A DNA stretch of 43,012 nucleotides from Conidiobolus incongruus B7586 (GCA_000697335.1 JNEM01010539.1:1-43012), one strand, 5' to 3'. Positions 1 through 12,700 are shown, numbered from the stretch's first letter. Program-made: numbers and translations. The notes: a model not told the origin generated them from the letters alone.

Positions 1-935
1 TATTTAAGAATATATATTGTTTTTAAATATAAGATATCTTTATAAAATTAATAAGAGAATTAATATTAAAATATATTAAAATTTTTTAAATAATAAATTA
101 AAATAATTATTAAATAATATAAGTTAAATATTATTAAGAAATATATAATAAGATAATATTTCTTAATATAAATGTTAGTTGATTCTAGATTTTATAAAGT
201 TAATGAAGTTAAAAAAATTAAAGATAGATATATTAAATTTTAATCTTTTTGATTATCAAAAATCTATAAATTAATAACTCATTATAAGCAAAATTTAAAG
301 ATTGATATTTCAATCAATTAATAACTAAATATAATAACTTAATAATTTATAATATTAATAAATATATATAGTTTTAATTATTTAATTTAGGTTTATTAAG
401 TATTAATAAAGTAATTAGTAAAAATATAAGTGTTTTTGATTTTATAACTTATTTTTATAGATTAGTATATAATAAATATTAAATTATTTTAATATTTCTT
501 AAGTTAAGAAGATATTAGTTAATATATTTGTTTAATCAATTAATAAATAAAGAAATAATAGTAGAAATTGATTTTTTTAATTTTGGTAAAATTAAAATAA
601 TATCCCTTTTAGCTTTAAAATCACAAATCTAGTGATATATGGTAGTTTTAAATAAACACCATATTTATAAGTTATTTACAAATCTTAGATGATTTTATAA
701 GGTTTATAGCTAAACTTTAAAGATATAAAAATATAAACCTTTTGATAATTATTACTTAATTTAAATATAATTGAATCTAACTATACATTTTAAAATCAAT
801 ATATTTTAATAAAAAAATATTAAAATTAAAATATATATAATTGAAAATATTAATTTTCCTATATATTTTATATATAAATAGCTTTTGAAAGCATTTAATA
901 TGTTTAAAAGATCAGAAATTAAAAAATGGTAAATT
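1..935 (+). mobile_element. Tc1/mariner-like DNA transposon remnant, 5' end outside window
   Basis: About 660-930 aligns by eye, in the same direction, with the 3' part of the element found inverted at 5373-6681. Shared landmarks include the run around 725-790 and the stretch TTTCCTATATATTTTATATA followed by AATATGTTTAAAAGATCAGA at about 857-918. Weaker similarity around 105-170 matches the upstream part of that family. No open frame survives, and the right terminal inverted repeat is not recognisable after about 930. The left end lies beyond the window. The superfamily is inferred from the better-preserved copy, not from a readable transposase. Confidence 0.5.
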
Positions 936-1390
936 TTTTAATTTTTATATTAATATATAAAATCATTTATCATTTCCTATTATATTAAATTTTTGATTTC
1001 GAAAAATTCATTTTCAGTAAATATATTATATATTTTAAAAAATTTTGATATTTTTTTGATTTTAATAATCATTTAGATATAACCTAATTAATTAAATATA
1101 AATATTAGTTATCAATTTTAGCTTTTTAACTTAAAAATAAGAACAGAAATATATATTTGTCAAATTTATAAATTTGAATAATTAATAAAATATAATATTA
1201 CTATTTACAAAAATTTTATCAAAATTTGATATATTTATAAAACTAATATAAAATAAATGAAATAATCAAATATATTATTATATATCAAATAATAAATTTC
1301 AATCATTATATCATACTATATTTAAATATATTAATCAAATATTGAAAATTATGTATATCAATTTTAATATGATATATCAAAGGGATTATA
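936..1390. other. AT-rich intergenic stretch
   Basis: Very AT-rich with no coding-like frame, tRNA or convincing repeat. I see nothing specific in it. Confidence 0.5.
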
Positions 1391-1700
1391 TGAGTGATTA
1401 TTAAATATTTTCGATATGATTCCAATGTACAAAATGATTATGAATATTATTAAGATCAGAATAATTCCAGTAAGTTGGAATAATCATTATAAATATTATA
1501 AATTATATGAAAATATATTAATTGAGGATTATACAAATATTACCAAGTTGATGATATTAATTGAAACTCTGTTAATATTAATTTTATTGAATATTCTCTT
1601 ACTACTAATGATCTAGATGCTATTCAAATTCATTGAAAAACATGATACTGATTGGCTATATGGTTGACATTATTTTTTTCAAATACATATCTTTTAAGAA
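1391..1700 (+). pseudogene. Coding-like gene relic
   Basis: One frame reads like protein in short blocks, for example RYDSNVQNDYEYY near 1411 and EYSLTTNDLDAIQIH near 1590, but the blocks are separated by several TAA stops. Many of the stops would be glutamine if a C had become T. No family is recognised. It may belong with the exon-like segment at 1883-2089. Confidence 0.3.
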
Positions 1701-1882
1701 TAATTCAAAAGTTTATGTTTTTTATATAATTTATTTTGAAATGAAAGTGAAATAACAATAGGAATTTTAGAAAAATTTAATTTGAAACTATTTTTCCTTT
1801 GTATTATTATACTCTCTCTAATATTATTTTTCAAATGAATTTTTTTTAAACTATAATTAGTAAAGATTGCTCATGTGGTGTA

Positions 1883-2089
1883 GCCAAATAACCATACCTA
1901 TAATACAAATACTAAAAACAATAACGAAATCAACCGTCAGGCTATTACAAGGAACCAATTCAATCATCCGGTATTTAGAACTATTTTACGCAATATCAAT
2001 GCCTTGGAAGTATATTTTGAGAAGAAAGATGTTAATGCTCTTCAAATGAGCAGGAAAATTGGCTACCAGCTAACCGATTCTAAATTCTA
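1883..2089 (+). pseudogene. Isolated exon-like open segment
   Basis: After a TAG that could be a splice acceptor (end near 1882), a 68-codon frame runs to a TAA at 2087-2089. It has ordinary protein composition, including NQFNHPVFRTILRN, NALEVYFEKKDVNALQ and the ending RKIGYQLTDSKF. It is clearly less AT-rich than its surroundings. It looks like the last exon of a gene whose upstream part (1391-1700) has decayed. There is no start codon and no family match. A short live gene with unrecognised upstream exons is also possible. Confidence 0.35.
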
Positions 2090-2109
2090 AATTTAGCTAT
2101 TCGTTTAAA

Positions 2110-3475
2110 TTTAATGTAAATTTGAAATTTTTAATAAGGATTGAAATAAGTTTGAAAAATTTAAGTTCTAACTTATTACAGTATTTGGAATCAAAATATT
2201 TTTGGTAATGAAGTCTCTTTTATGTGTCAAATTCAAAAAATTGTTTTACTTGAATTTGTCTTTATGATTATCACGAAATAAACTATATGAGCTCATTTTA
2301 TTACAATGTATAAGTCAACTACCTTACCTTCACAAATTTTGGTTGTTTGATTGTAATATTCTTAAAACTCACGAACTCAGAGGAAATTTACTAGAAGCTG
2401 ATAAGCCTATCGAGTTAATCAATTTGAAATCAAGCACAATTGGTTAACAACCCCAGAAGCTTTAAATCGATTATTTGAAGCCTTGATAGCGATGAAAATT
2501 TGAAGTATGTAATCACTTGTGTGAGAAGTTAATTCAATAATGGTTTCTGCAATATCCCAAATTTGTAAGACTTTGTTTTGGACTTATACCCTATTGAAGC
2601 TTGTGGTAATATCTCAGTTGTGGTCACTATAAGAAAAAAATTCAGCCAAATTATGACAAATGTACCTCTTGTTGGCGAGTTCTGCTATAGACTTAAATAC
2701 TTCAGCAATATTCAATTGAGTTCATCAACACCCAATTTTCCGAGTTGGAATAACTATCTGTTAACTACTCCGTCTCAAAACCTGATCCAAGCAATTTATA
2801 AAAAGATCACATAATTCAAAATATATCATTTCAGAATCAAATGAATATTTCTAGGTTAGATCTAAATCTCGGAACAATCAAACTCAGTATTTTGGCTGGT
2901 TTTATTACGAAGTTGGCTCCATTTGCATCAATTAGAATTATTTTTGGATCATATTGATTCTGAAGAATTAAGAATGCTAGAAGACACTTATCCAAATTTA
3001 CATCATATTTAGTTACTTAGACTGATCAACATCATTTTAGTGGCTTTGACCAGTTATTCTTTGCTCAGTTTTTCCTCGATTATGATACTAATCTCATCAA
3101 TTTCAATTCAATGCTTCTCTTCGTAAATTAAGCTTCAAAGTCATCTATTATATCCGATTGGAGAATAGATACTTAGCTGGCATCGGCAATTTGGAAAGGA
3201 TTATTTTTAACAATACTTTTTCTCATTTTAATCTGGAAAGATTAAAGAATATCTATTAAATTTATTTGAATAGTATTTTCAGATTCACCTATGAGCTCAT
3301 CTCTGCTGGTAACTTACAAAATGTAACACTTAACAGATTGTTACAGTTACCTTTATATATGTCATTCTATCGCTACTTTACCATTTCATTTTTCATTATT
3401 TACTTGAATAACTTAATAAATACTATATTTCACTTTAAAATTAATTTTAAAATTCAACTAACATTATAAAATTTA
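2110..3475 (+). pseudogene. Decayed protein-coding gene, possibly leucine-rich-repeat type
   Basis: Base composition is richer in G and C than the flanks. Short blocks in all three forward frames read as hydrophobic, leucine-rich protein: LPYLHKFWLFDCNIL near 2320, GTIKLSILAGFITKLAPFASIRI near 2870-2935, and HFSGFDQLFFAQFFLDYDTNLI near 3030. Stops and frame changes interrupt every block. The spacing of short Leu/Ile/Phe strands recalls RNI-like or F-box leucine-rich proteins, which are often expanded in such fungi, but no repeat register can be fixed. The class is a guess; that this is a dead gene is more secure. Confidence 0.4.
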
Positions 3476-3584
3476 AAATATAATTCAATAATAGTTTATT
3501 AATTCAAGAAATGGGAATATTATGATAATTTAGGAAAAGTTTGTTGATTATAATATATTAAAGTATTCAAATATCTAATTGAAA

Positions 3585-4190
3585 TTCATTACATCAAACA
3601 CAATTCCTTATTTTCACCTAAATCGTCAAATTCAATTAATAGAAGCGATAAGCAACTGAATACAAAAGCTTAGTCCATTTTTTAGCCAGCTGACATCAAA
3701 ACTAACAGAGTAGATTTATTAAAAGATAAATGTTGAGAAATACTCATCGACGAGACTTGGAAGTAATCGGAATAAAAAAATGAATACTCATTTTCAGCCA
3801 AATTTTTATAGGTATCACAACAGAATTAGTTGAGTTCAACTTAACTAACTTTGAGAATCTTACCAACTTCTCTTCATTGCCCGAATCCCCTTAATTCTAC
3901 TCTTTCATTGAATCATTCTCCACTTCTATCTTTCACTCATTTAAACCCTCATACAAAAAGTTGAAATAATTGATTATATGGCCAAACTTATTAAGTGATT
4001 TCAAATGTAGGGACTAGACCTTAATTAAAATCAAGGACTTTGGTTTCATTGCTTAATATTTTTATTACCAGTAAATAGGCTACTTTTTAGTTAGAATATA
4101 TATATAATTGACTTAATCAAAAATTATTACAATAATTATGAAGTGGCAAATATACCAATTCAAGAGACTGTTATATATTATATATTTCAT
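3585..4190 (+). pseudogene. COG3 pseudogene, exon 1 to start of exon 2
   Basis: This is a decayed copy of the 5' part of the COG3 gene at 13893-15766. Translated blocks match exon 1 in order: SPKSSNSINRSDKQLNT, LLKDKC then EILIDET, TSLHCPNPLNSTLSLNHSP and THLNPHTK, then DYMAKL. At the DNA level a stretch near 3870-3905 is almost identical to its counterpart. The alignment continues past the exon 1 end through intron-like sequence into a segment near 4108-4170 that resembles the start of exon 2, so this is a DNA-level duplication and not a retrocopy. Many stops and frame changes make it non-functional. Nothing resembling exons 3-8 is clear downstream. Confidence 0.8.
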
Positions 4191-5370
4191 GGTAATCATT
4201 ATTTTATGACCTAAATATAGAAGTAGTTTCATCATCCCAGTATATTGACAATTTTATTTACAGTTGACTAATGTCAATAATAATAAATAATAATTAAATC
4301 TTATAAAATTTTGGTTCTAAATTTAGTTTTTAAGTGATTGTATTTATATATAATTTGATTAGGACTTAATGAATTAAAGTTTCAATTATTCAAAATCTCA
4401 ATTAAAATTTTAACACTTTTTAATTATTTTTTCAAACTCGAAACTGTATATATTTATCAATAATATCGGTAGGATTATATAACTAATTACCATATCAGAT
4501 ATCATAGTAGTAATCCTGAATTTAATATTGGTGATAAAGATATTAATGAAGATGTTATTACAATTTATTAATCTCATATATCATTTGAAAAATTAGCAAT
4601 TATTTTTTTGTTTCAAAATATAAAATTATTGATTATTTATTAAATTGATTAATAATCTTAAATATTGAATAATTTTTTAAATCTATTATAAATATTACCC
4701 TATTAATATTATATTAATAGTTCTACTCCATTAAGTAACTAAAGCTTTCATTTTTGCCATCTGAATTAACTGAAATAAAATCCAAGTTACAAGCTATACA
4801 AATCATTTTTATAGCAACCTAAATTCTTCAAACAAAGAAAAAACGATTTAGTTTCGATTAACTTATCTTAATTTTGGTATAGTAATTAAAAGATTTATAT
4901 TTTTAACAATTTTATATATTATAAATGAAAAATTGGGAAAGTATTTCAAACTATTTGTTTTAGCAATTAACTTTACAATTATCCTTATAACTTTCAAAAA
5001 TAACTTGATTGTAATTTAATTTCATATATTATTTAATCCACCTTATATATTATTTGATTATTATTTAAACTGTTTTACTTTCAAATAAATTTGATTTACA
5101 TTCTTTAGCTTGTTCCTCACACTATCTAATATGATATATCATAGACTATCTTCAATTGTTAATTATCCATTTTTAATTTTAATTAATGTGTACTTAAATT
5201 AGGACATGTTCAATTGCTATATTTATTTGCATCAATAAGTTTTAAATTATATTGATTAAATGGGGTTTTTGATAAAAACCATTAACTATTTATTTAAAAA
5301 ATAATTCATAAAAATAGTTGGAATTAAGCACTAATAACACAATACAATAGTAAAGACTCTATTTATATAA
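4191..5370. other. AT-rich interval with faint coding-like fragments
   Basis: No gene is supported. Short protein-like bits occur near 4493-4590 (SNPEFNIGDKDINEDVITIY) and near 4760-4815 (PSELTEIKSKLQAIQI). They are too short and interrupted to assign and may be further relics of the gene graveyard just upstream. The rest is AT-rich without recognisable structure. Confidence 0.4.
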
Positions 5371-5372
5371 TA

Positions 5373-6681
5373 TTACCTTGAATTTGAAGTAATGGGAAAT
5401 TTTTTAATATCTGATTTTTCAAACCTATTATTGGCTTTAAGTAAACAAATATATACAAAATATATAGGAAATTATATATTTTTAAATGATATATATATAT
5501 ATCATTATTTTTTGATTAAAAAATTAACTTTTTAAAATTAGTTATTTAATTTTATTATATTTAAACTAAATAACAATCATTAAAAGTTTTTTATTTTGGT
5601 ATTAATAAAATTTAACCATAAACTCTTTAAAGTTATTTAAAGTTTATAAATATTTTTTAATAATAAAGTATTAATTAAATCAACAATTTATTGTTAAATA
5701 AATTATTTTAAAGATAATAGAGAAACTATCAAAACCTGTTAAAAATAAAATGATTAATTTTAATTATTATTTTTTTAATTATTAATAGAGTGAAAAAATA
5801 TAATAAAAAGCATCTTTTTATTTTAGTTAAAGAATTACCTAAATATTTTAATATTAGTTTTATAAGTATTTTATATATATTAAAGTTTAAACTTAAATTA
5901 ATAAATAAAAATATATAATAAATATCTTATAATTTGATTAAAATTTAAAAAAAAGTTAGAGTAGTTATTGTTAAACAAAACTTACTATAATATTATTAGA
6001 AACTTAAGTTTTTATAATGAATAATTACAATTAATAAATCTTAAATCCTTTTATATAATTATTTATCAAAATATAAATTAAAGTGATAAATTAAATAAAA
6101 TTAACCTTTTTTATAAATCCCTTTAAATAAATATTTTATTAATAAGTAAATATTAATTATTATAATAAATTATAATAATATTTACTACTCTTATTTAGTT
6201 TTTGAAGGAAAATTAATTATTAATAAGTTTTATATTGTTTTATTAAATAAAACTATTTTTAATTAATATTTTAATATAATTTAAAAAACCTATTATTTTA
6301 TATAAAAATTATAAATTATATAAAATTAAAGTTATAAAACACTTTCTAATTAAAAATAACTAGAAAAAACTACCACATCTAATATATTTTTAAATAATAA
6401 CTTATGTAATTATAATTATTTTAAGTAATTAAAAAACTAGCTTATAAAAAAGAAAATTTCTGTAGAAAAATTTAATTTGTTTATAAAATATTAAATTTTA
6501 GTGTTTAATAAAAAGAACTGTTTTTTAGGTATTAGAAATATATTAAAAATATAGCAAAAAGTTATTAATAATAAAAAATGCTATTAAATTTATAATTTAT
6601 ATTTATTTTTATATATTATATATCAAAATATTTATTTATTTTAAATTGCAAAAGATTCCCATTATTTAAAATACAGAGTAA
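5373..6681 (-). mobile_element. Tc1/mariner-like DNA transposon, full length, decayed
   Basis: The element is about 1.31 kb, flanked by TA on both sides (5371-5372 and 6682-6683). It has imperfect terminal inverted repeats: one end begins TTACCTTGAATTTGAAGTAA and the other, read on the minus strand, TTACTCTGTATTTTAAATAA. Both continue into ATGGGAA and a T-rich run. Length, TA duplication and terminal repeats fit the Tc1/mariner superfamily. The interior is AT-rich and holds no intact transposase frame. Most of its length aligns by eye with 38426-38960 and 42785-43012, its ends match 35098-35363, and its 3' part matches 660-930. The superfamily is inferred from structure only. Confidence 0.7.
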
Positions 6682-6683
6682 TA

Positions 6684-7737
6684 ATTATATTTTTAATACT
6701 CTAGATATAGCTAAATTAGAACATATTATTTAAAAGCCCTAGTTTTTGAGAATATGCTATATTTAATATAACAAACTATTATTAAATACATATTTAATCA
6801 TTGTTAATAACTTATTACAATAGTATCAATCCAAGTTTTTTAAATTTGATTATATCAAATAAGAATAAATGAATTATAGAGGTGATATACTATTTATATA
6901 TATTAATTAATTAATTAAAATGTTATTTACAACATAAAAAATATTTTAAATTAATAGGTTATTATGATTATATTAATATTGCATTTAAATTAATTCCTTA
7001 AAATTTTTTTAAAATTCTTAATTAGTACTAAAGTAATAAGTTTTATATTCTATTGAAATAGGAAATACTATTAAAAGTAAATTTATATTAGTCTAATAGC
7101 ATTCTTTCAATCATTCAATATGAATATAATTACATTGAAATTTTTGTTTTTAATATATTTTCAAAATTAAACGATAATTGAGAAAAAAATTGTAGTAGTT
7201 ATAACTCTAATAAAATCACTTATTTTATGCTAATATCTTTTGAAAATTAATATTATTTTACAAAGTAATATCAATCTTGCGCTTTGAATTGATTTTTCGA
7301 TATATTGTATTTACAAACCACAAGGTTAATCAATGTGCAAAATTTATTTAACCTTGTATAATGTATTAGCAATTTAGTTATACTTTTAAATCATTTTGAA
7401 TTATTCCATAGATAAGTATTATTATTGAAAATATTCATATCCTTAAACGGTATTTTATATTCTATCGTGAAAGTATTAATAAATTATACTAATTAATGTA
7501 TTTTTTTTTATTTGTTAATTGATTATTAAAAAATTCATTTAGAAATTAAATGATTACTGATTTGTTGAATAAAGTATATTTATTTGGGAATTGAATCCCA
7601 TAATCTGATTTTAATATATTGGTAAGTATAATTTGGATTTTTCTAATTCCTTAACACCAAAAATTAATTAAAATAATAACATAATTTATTTAATTCAAAT
7701 TTTAGAAAATAAATTAATATTAAATTTATAATTAAAA
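6684..7737. other. Intergenic stretch
   Basis: AT-rich sequence between the transposon and the gene at 7738. No open frame, RNA gene or repeat is supported. The last ~60 bases before the start codon are A/T-only in runs, as is common for 5' leaders in this window. Confidence 0.5.
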
Positions 7738-8175
7738 ATGTCTAACTTATATAAATCGGCTCAAGTCGCCGTCAAATCCTTAATCAGTAAAAATGGAAGG
7801 ATGACAACTCAAGAAATTTTAAAACATTTACAAGAATTTCCTGAATTTAAGAATGCCAGTACTTTAAAGCACAAAATTTTAAATCCATTATTGGAAGAAA
7901 GACAGTTAATCAAGAAGATTGATCACTCAGTAATTAATCCTAAGACTAAGATTGGTACCTTTTATTGGTACATGCCTGAAAATGATAAAATTGTTCAAGC
8001 TTACAAGAATTTGACGAGGGAGAATTCGGAAAATTTCACTAAGGATCCTCTAGACCAATTGGAATTAAAGCCTACTGTACCTTTACTTGGGCGTACTGGT
8101 CCCTATGCTCATTTTGCTAAGCGCGCTGAATGGAATGGTAATCTTACCGATAAACTTAAACGCCAATTAGCTTAA
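7738..8175 (+). CDS. Small conserved-looking protein of unknown function, winged-helix-like N-terminus
   Basis: Intact 145-residue single-exon frame with normal amino-acid composition and clearly lower AT content than its flanks. Residues about 8-60 (beginning QVAVKSLISKNGRMTTQEIL, then a helix-rich run with TLKHKILNPLLEERQLIKKI) have the helix-turn-helix spacing of a winged-helix fold. This is followed by an aromatic strand (TFYWYMP, about 76-82) and a basic tail containing RTGPYAHFAKRAEWNG. A small basic protein with this tail could be a mitochondrial ribosomal or RNA-binding protein, but I do not recognise the family. The ATG at 7738 follows an A-rich leader and is the only sensible start. 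It has no obvious partner nearby. Confidence 0.75.
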   Translation: MSNLYKSAQVAVKSLISKNGRMTTQEILKHLQEFPEFKNASTLKHKILNPLLEERQLIKKIDHSVINPKTKIGTFYWYMPENDKIVQAYKNLTRENSENFTKDPLDQLELKPTVPLLGRTGPYAHFAKRAEWNGNLTDKLKRQLA

Positions 8176-9173
8176 ATAATTGGAATATTCTATAAAAATA
8201 TATTTATAAAGATATAAAATTTGGTATCGCAATTTTTAGATCCATCACAGTCAATATTTTATGATAGATTAATTAACACTTTTTTATACTCATATTTCAA
8301 TATAGAATATGAGTAGTTCAATAAAAATTACTACCTGCTTGTGAATTACACCAAATTGTCATATAAATTTGATTCTTTCATTTTTTTAGTTTTAATGTAC
8401 TGTATAAAATTATGCATTTTATAATATCAACATTCATAATAATAACATTTATTTTTTATATAATATATATTCTTTGATGAATATCACAATTTACTTGTTC
8501 ACTCTAAATTTTAAAATAATTTATTGAATCAAATCCAAAAATTTGTTAATTGAAGTTAATACCTTTATTAGAATCTTTCACATTGGCATTTTATTGAACA
8601 TTAAATTTGATCATATTTATATTTTAATATATCAATCAACTTAGTCAACCTAAATCCAAGCATTATATATATATATATATATATATATACATTAAATATG
8701 TAGATTAGTTATAAAAACATTTATTTTGTAAATTTGATTTTAAATAATTGAATTTTACAAGAGAAATATAATATAAATTATTTCATGAAAATAATTAATA
8801 TATTATAAATAAAAACTTTTTATTACTCCTATTAATTTATAACAATTATAAATATTAATAAATTAAAATTGATATATTTGTAAATATTAATTAAATTAAA
8901 TGAAATATATATTTTTTATTTAATTATTTTTAATATACATTTAATAAATTAATTGATATAATGTTATTGAAAGAATTATTGATTTATTTTAATAGAGATA
9001 AATTTATACTTTTAATATAAATTATTCAACTAATTCTGCTTATTTTAACTGAATTTTACAGATCGGACTTAGCACAATTTTAAGGTTGTAATTATTTGTT
9101 AGGATTATTAGTACTTTGCAAATATTTTTAATAAATAGAATAAAATAGAAATAATATAATCAAATGAATAAAA
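8176..9173. other. Intergenic stretch with (TA)n microsatellite
   Basis: No gene is seen. A perfect TA dinucleotide run occupies 8664-8689. Otherwise the interval is AT-rich and unstructured. Confidence 0.5.
8664..8689. repeat. (TA)13 microsatellite
   Basis: Uninterrupted run of 13 TA dinucleotides, directly visible. Shorter TA runs occur near 5491, 35228 and 37431. Confidence 0.95.
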
Positions 9174-9601
9174 CCCTTTCAGTACCACCACACCAATTAT
9201 CATAAAAATTTTTGTCTTGTTTAATAATCTAAAAAGATATTGTTTAATTTAGTCGATATAGTATATAAATATATCTTTAAATTGGGACCAAATTGGAATT
9301 ACTTATTATTAAATAAATAATGTTTTACATTATATTAATCACTTAACAGACAAAGTGAAATTATTTTTATTAATTGATCAAGTCTGATCTATATTTAATA
9401 TACTAGATTTTTAACAACTTTCGCTAATAACTATCATTTTCAGTAGAGAATATATTCGAAATATTAATATTAAACATTGAAAAATATATAGTAATTTGAA
9501 TTTAATTTATTATTTCTCTATATCTTGTTTTAATAACTTTATATGAAATATACTAAAAATGGTGTGTCATTAATATTTTAGTGAGATGGCACTGAAAGGG
9601 G
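9174..9601. mobile_element. Possible short terminal-inverted-repeat element (MITE-like)
   Basis: The left end reads CCCTTTCAGTACCACC and the right end, on the opposite strand, CCCCTTTCAGTGCCATC. Apart from one extra C on the right this is 14 of 16 matching bases. The enclosed ~430 bp is AT-rich and non-coding. The right end is followed by TTAA, the target of piggyBac-type elements, but the left flank is AAAA, so no clean target duplication is seen. It could be a non-autonomous piggyBac-like element or a chance pair of inverted repeats. Confidence 0.4.
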
Positions 9602-9743
9602 TTAAACTTTAAATTAATCTAAATATTTATTTAATAGCTATTATAATATAATTTTAGAGTAATGAATATCTAATTAATTTCATAATATTCATACAATTTA
9701 GTGAAAAGGTATTTGTACAAGAGAAAATTAATTGATCTTCAAC

Positions 9744-12700
9744 TTAAAGGTATAAACTAGCGGCAAACACGATGTCTCTCTTGATTAGTTTAATTCCTAT
9801 TATATTTGTTAATAAATGACGATAAATTTTTATCAAATGTATTTACCTTCAGCAAACTTCATCTCTAATTCGGTATTACCAATGACTTTGGAAGCGGATC
9901 CCATGGATCTGAGCAATTCTTCAAGTCGTCGGAAGCAACGAATGATGGCTCCTTCGAAAATTTTGGTCTTTTTGCAGAGTTCATGGAATTTAACACCTTT
10001 GGCCCACATGTAAGCAATGTCCATGAAGTCAGTCTTAATAAGATCTTCGTCTTCATTAGGATTGTTAGAGGATTGGGTTTCTAATTTGGATTGGACGGAA
10101 ATGTCACGGATTTTTCTTGCCATATCCTATATAATGAATTAATTTGATTGGTAATGAAAATGAATCAAATTGAGTTTACCTTCATAGCTTCCAAAGTTTT
10201 TTCCATTTCAGCTTTGACGAGTGATTCTTCTTCAGTCTAAGATAATAAATTGTCAATATATATGATTAATAATGTATAAATATATATATTACCTTTTCAT
10301 CAAAAACGAAACAACTCAAGATTGCAACAATTTGAGGTACATCAAGATCGTTAAAGAGACCTTGGAATAACATTTCTGTGAGCATTAATTCGTCACCACT
10401 GGAAATTTCACATGCAACTCTTCCTTTGAGAGTGATTACATCACGATCATCAATCATATCCAATCTATCACAAGGCAAAAAGGTTAGTATTATAAATCAA
10501 AATAGAATATTTTAATTACCTTCTCAAAATCCTCTTTCTAGCTTTAAGTTCATCCATTTTAATCACAGATTTGGCATTATAAATATCCTTTTTAATTAAT
10601 TTGGCCTTTTGATCGAGTTGAACCTTTTGTAAGTATAAGGGATATAATTCGGCTAATTTGGGAGTATCGTGAAGAGGGTGTTCTTTAATTAATTGTTCCA
10701 ATTTTTTAATTTTCTAATATAAAAACAAGGATTAATAGAATTCAACATCGTATAATAATAAATTAATTACGTCAATTAATTTTAGGAATTCTTGGTCATT
10801 AATTTTTTGAGATTCTACAGGATCCAATAATGGTACACCATTAGGGAATTTAGAAAATACTTTCTATTAATTAAATCAAATTATTAATGAATTAAGCGAG
10901 TGTGAAATAATTGTATTTACCTTTAATGTTCTGAAAGTATCTTTTCTAGATTCGGAATCCAAATTCGAGGGCATTTTAGAACGAATTTTACTGAGCCCAT
11001 CAAGTGCCTGTAACATAACAGGTACAACAATAAACTCACCATCTTTACTATTAATATCAGCGGGAATAAAGTCGTGTGATAATGTATCAGGCTTAAGTGG
11101 AGATTTGCTGCGATTCTTATTAGGTTCACAATATAGAAGAATATCTACAACGTAGTTTTTCTTTTCAGCATCTTCAGCTGTAACCTTGGCACGAGGTTTG
11201 GGCTCATTGATTTTAAGTTCCTTGTAAGCTACAATAATGCCCCATCCATAGTCACGATCTTGACATTTGACTCGAGCAAGCCTTCCTTCATTTAAGAATG
11301 ATAAAGCATTAGAAGGATGGTGAACAATAGAACGATACTGTTCATTGGCGGCTGTGAGTTCGGTCTTTAATTTGTAATATCTCTCAACTTCCTTTTCGTT
11401 TTCGATAACTAAGCTAGCGCTTTGGGATTCAAGGTCGCTAAGCTGCTCAAGTAATTTAGGCAAAGCTGTTGTATTTTGGAACTGAAGGAATGAGTGTTGA
11501 AGCATATATTCTGGACTGAAACCATCAACACGAGTTAAATTGAGAATCATATTGTATTTTAAGACGAAGGCAGAATTCAAAGGGTCAGCTTCACCTTTGA
11601 TCATTTCTTTACATTTTGCAGGGTCGAGAGAATCTGAAGAGTCGATCATGGCAATAACAATACCACGGTCATCTAAACCACGACGACCAGCACGACCTGA
11701 CATTTGAATATATTCACCAGAGGAAATAAGACGGAAACCTTCACCATCGAATTTTTGTAAGCCAGTGAAGACGACGGTTTTTGCAGGCATATTTAAACCG
11801 ATAGAGAAAGTTTCGGTAGCAAAAAGAACTTTGACAAGACCTTCTTGGAATAACAATTCGATTGTTTCTTTCAAAATGGGAAGTAAACCTGAGTGATGGA
11901 TACCAATACCATTTTTCAAGAAAGGCAAAATGGTTTGGATTTGATCAAGATTTCGATCCTCTTCTGATAATGATCCGATAGCATTATTGAAAATTGTCAT
12001 CACATTTTTTTGTTCGATATCTGTATTTAATGCCAACTTGGCCATTCCCTTAGCTAAAGCTTCACATCCTTGACGATTGAATGAGAAAACAATCACTGGC
12101 TGGAAGTTCTTTTCTAAAATCATCTTGATAATTTTAGAGATGTTATTCTGTTCTGTTGCTCTCTTGGATGTGCCTTTCTTTCCCTTTTTATCACTTGATT
12201 TGGGGTCGTCAGTAAATGAATCGCCACCTTGGACATATGTAAGGGCCTTTTGGAAGTTGTTTTCACGAAATGTACCCTTCTCGTCAACAACTAGGAAAAT
12301 ACCATCAGCTTTGCTGGGTGATAGATAATGTTGGAGAGGAGTAGGACGATAAGTGGTATATACTACGTGACAGGGTTGGTGATGAACTTTGCAAACCCAT
12401 TGGGCAAATTGTAAGGCATTTGGAATGGTTGCAGATAAGAATACATGTTTGACAGTATGGGGTAATAAGATCAATGTTTCTTCCCAAACAACACCACGAG
12501 CTAAAAGAATATTATTAATATTTAAAATAAAAAGTCATATAGAAATTAAAGTTACATTTATCTCTCATATAATGAACTTCATCAAATACAACCCAAGCAA
12601 CTTCACGCATGACTTCAGAGCCTAAATAGAGCATAGATCTCAAAATCTAAAATATAAAATTAATAAATATTCTTTATTGGGAAATTTTTATGAATTACTT

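Noticed and set aside
8664-8689. TA microsatellite as an origin or regulatory element
   Set aside because: Simple TA runs occur several times in the window and nothing else marks this one.
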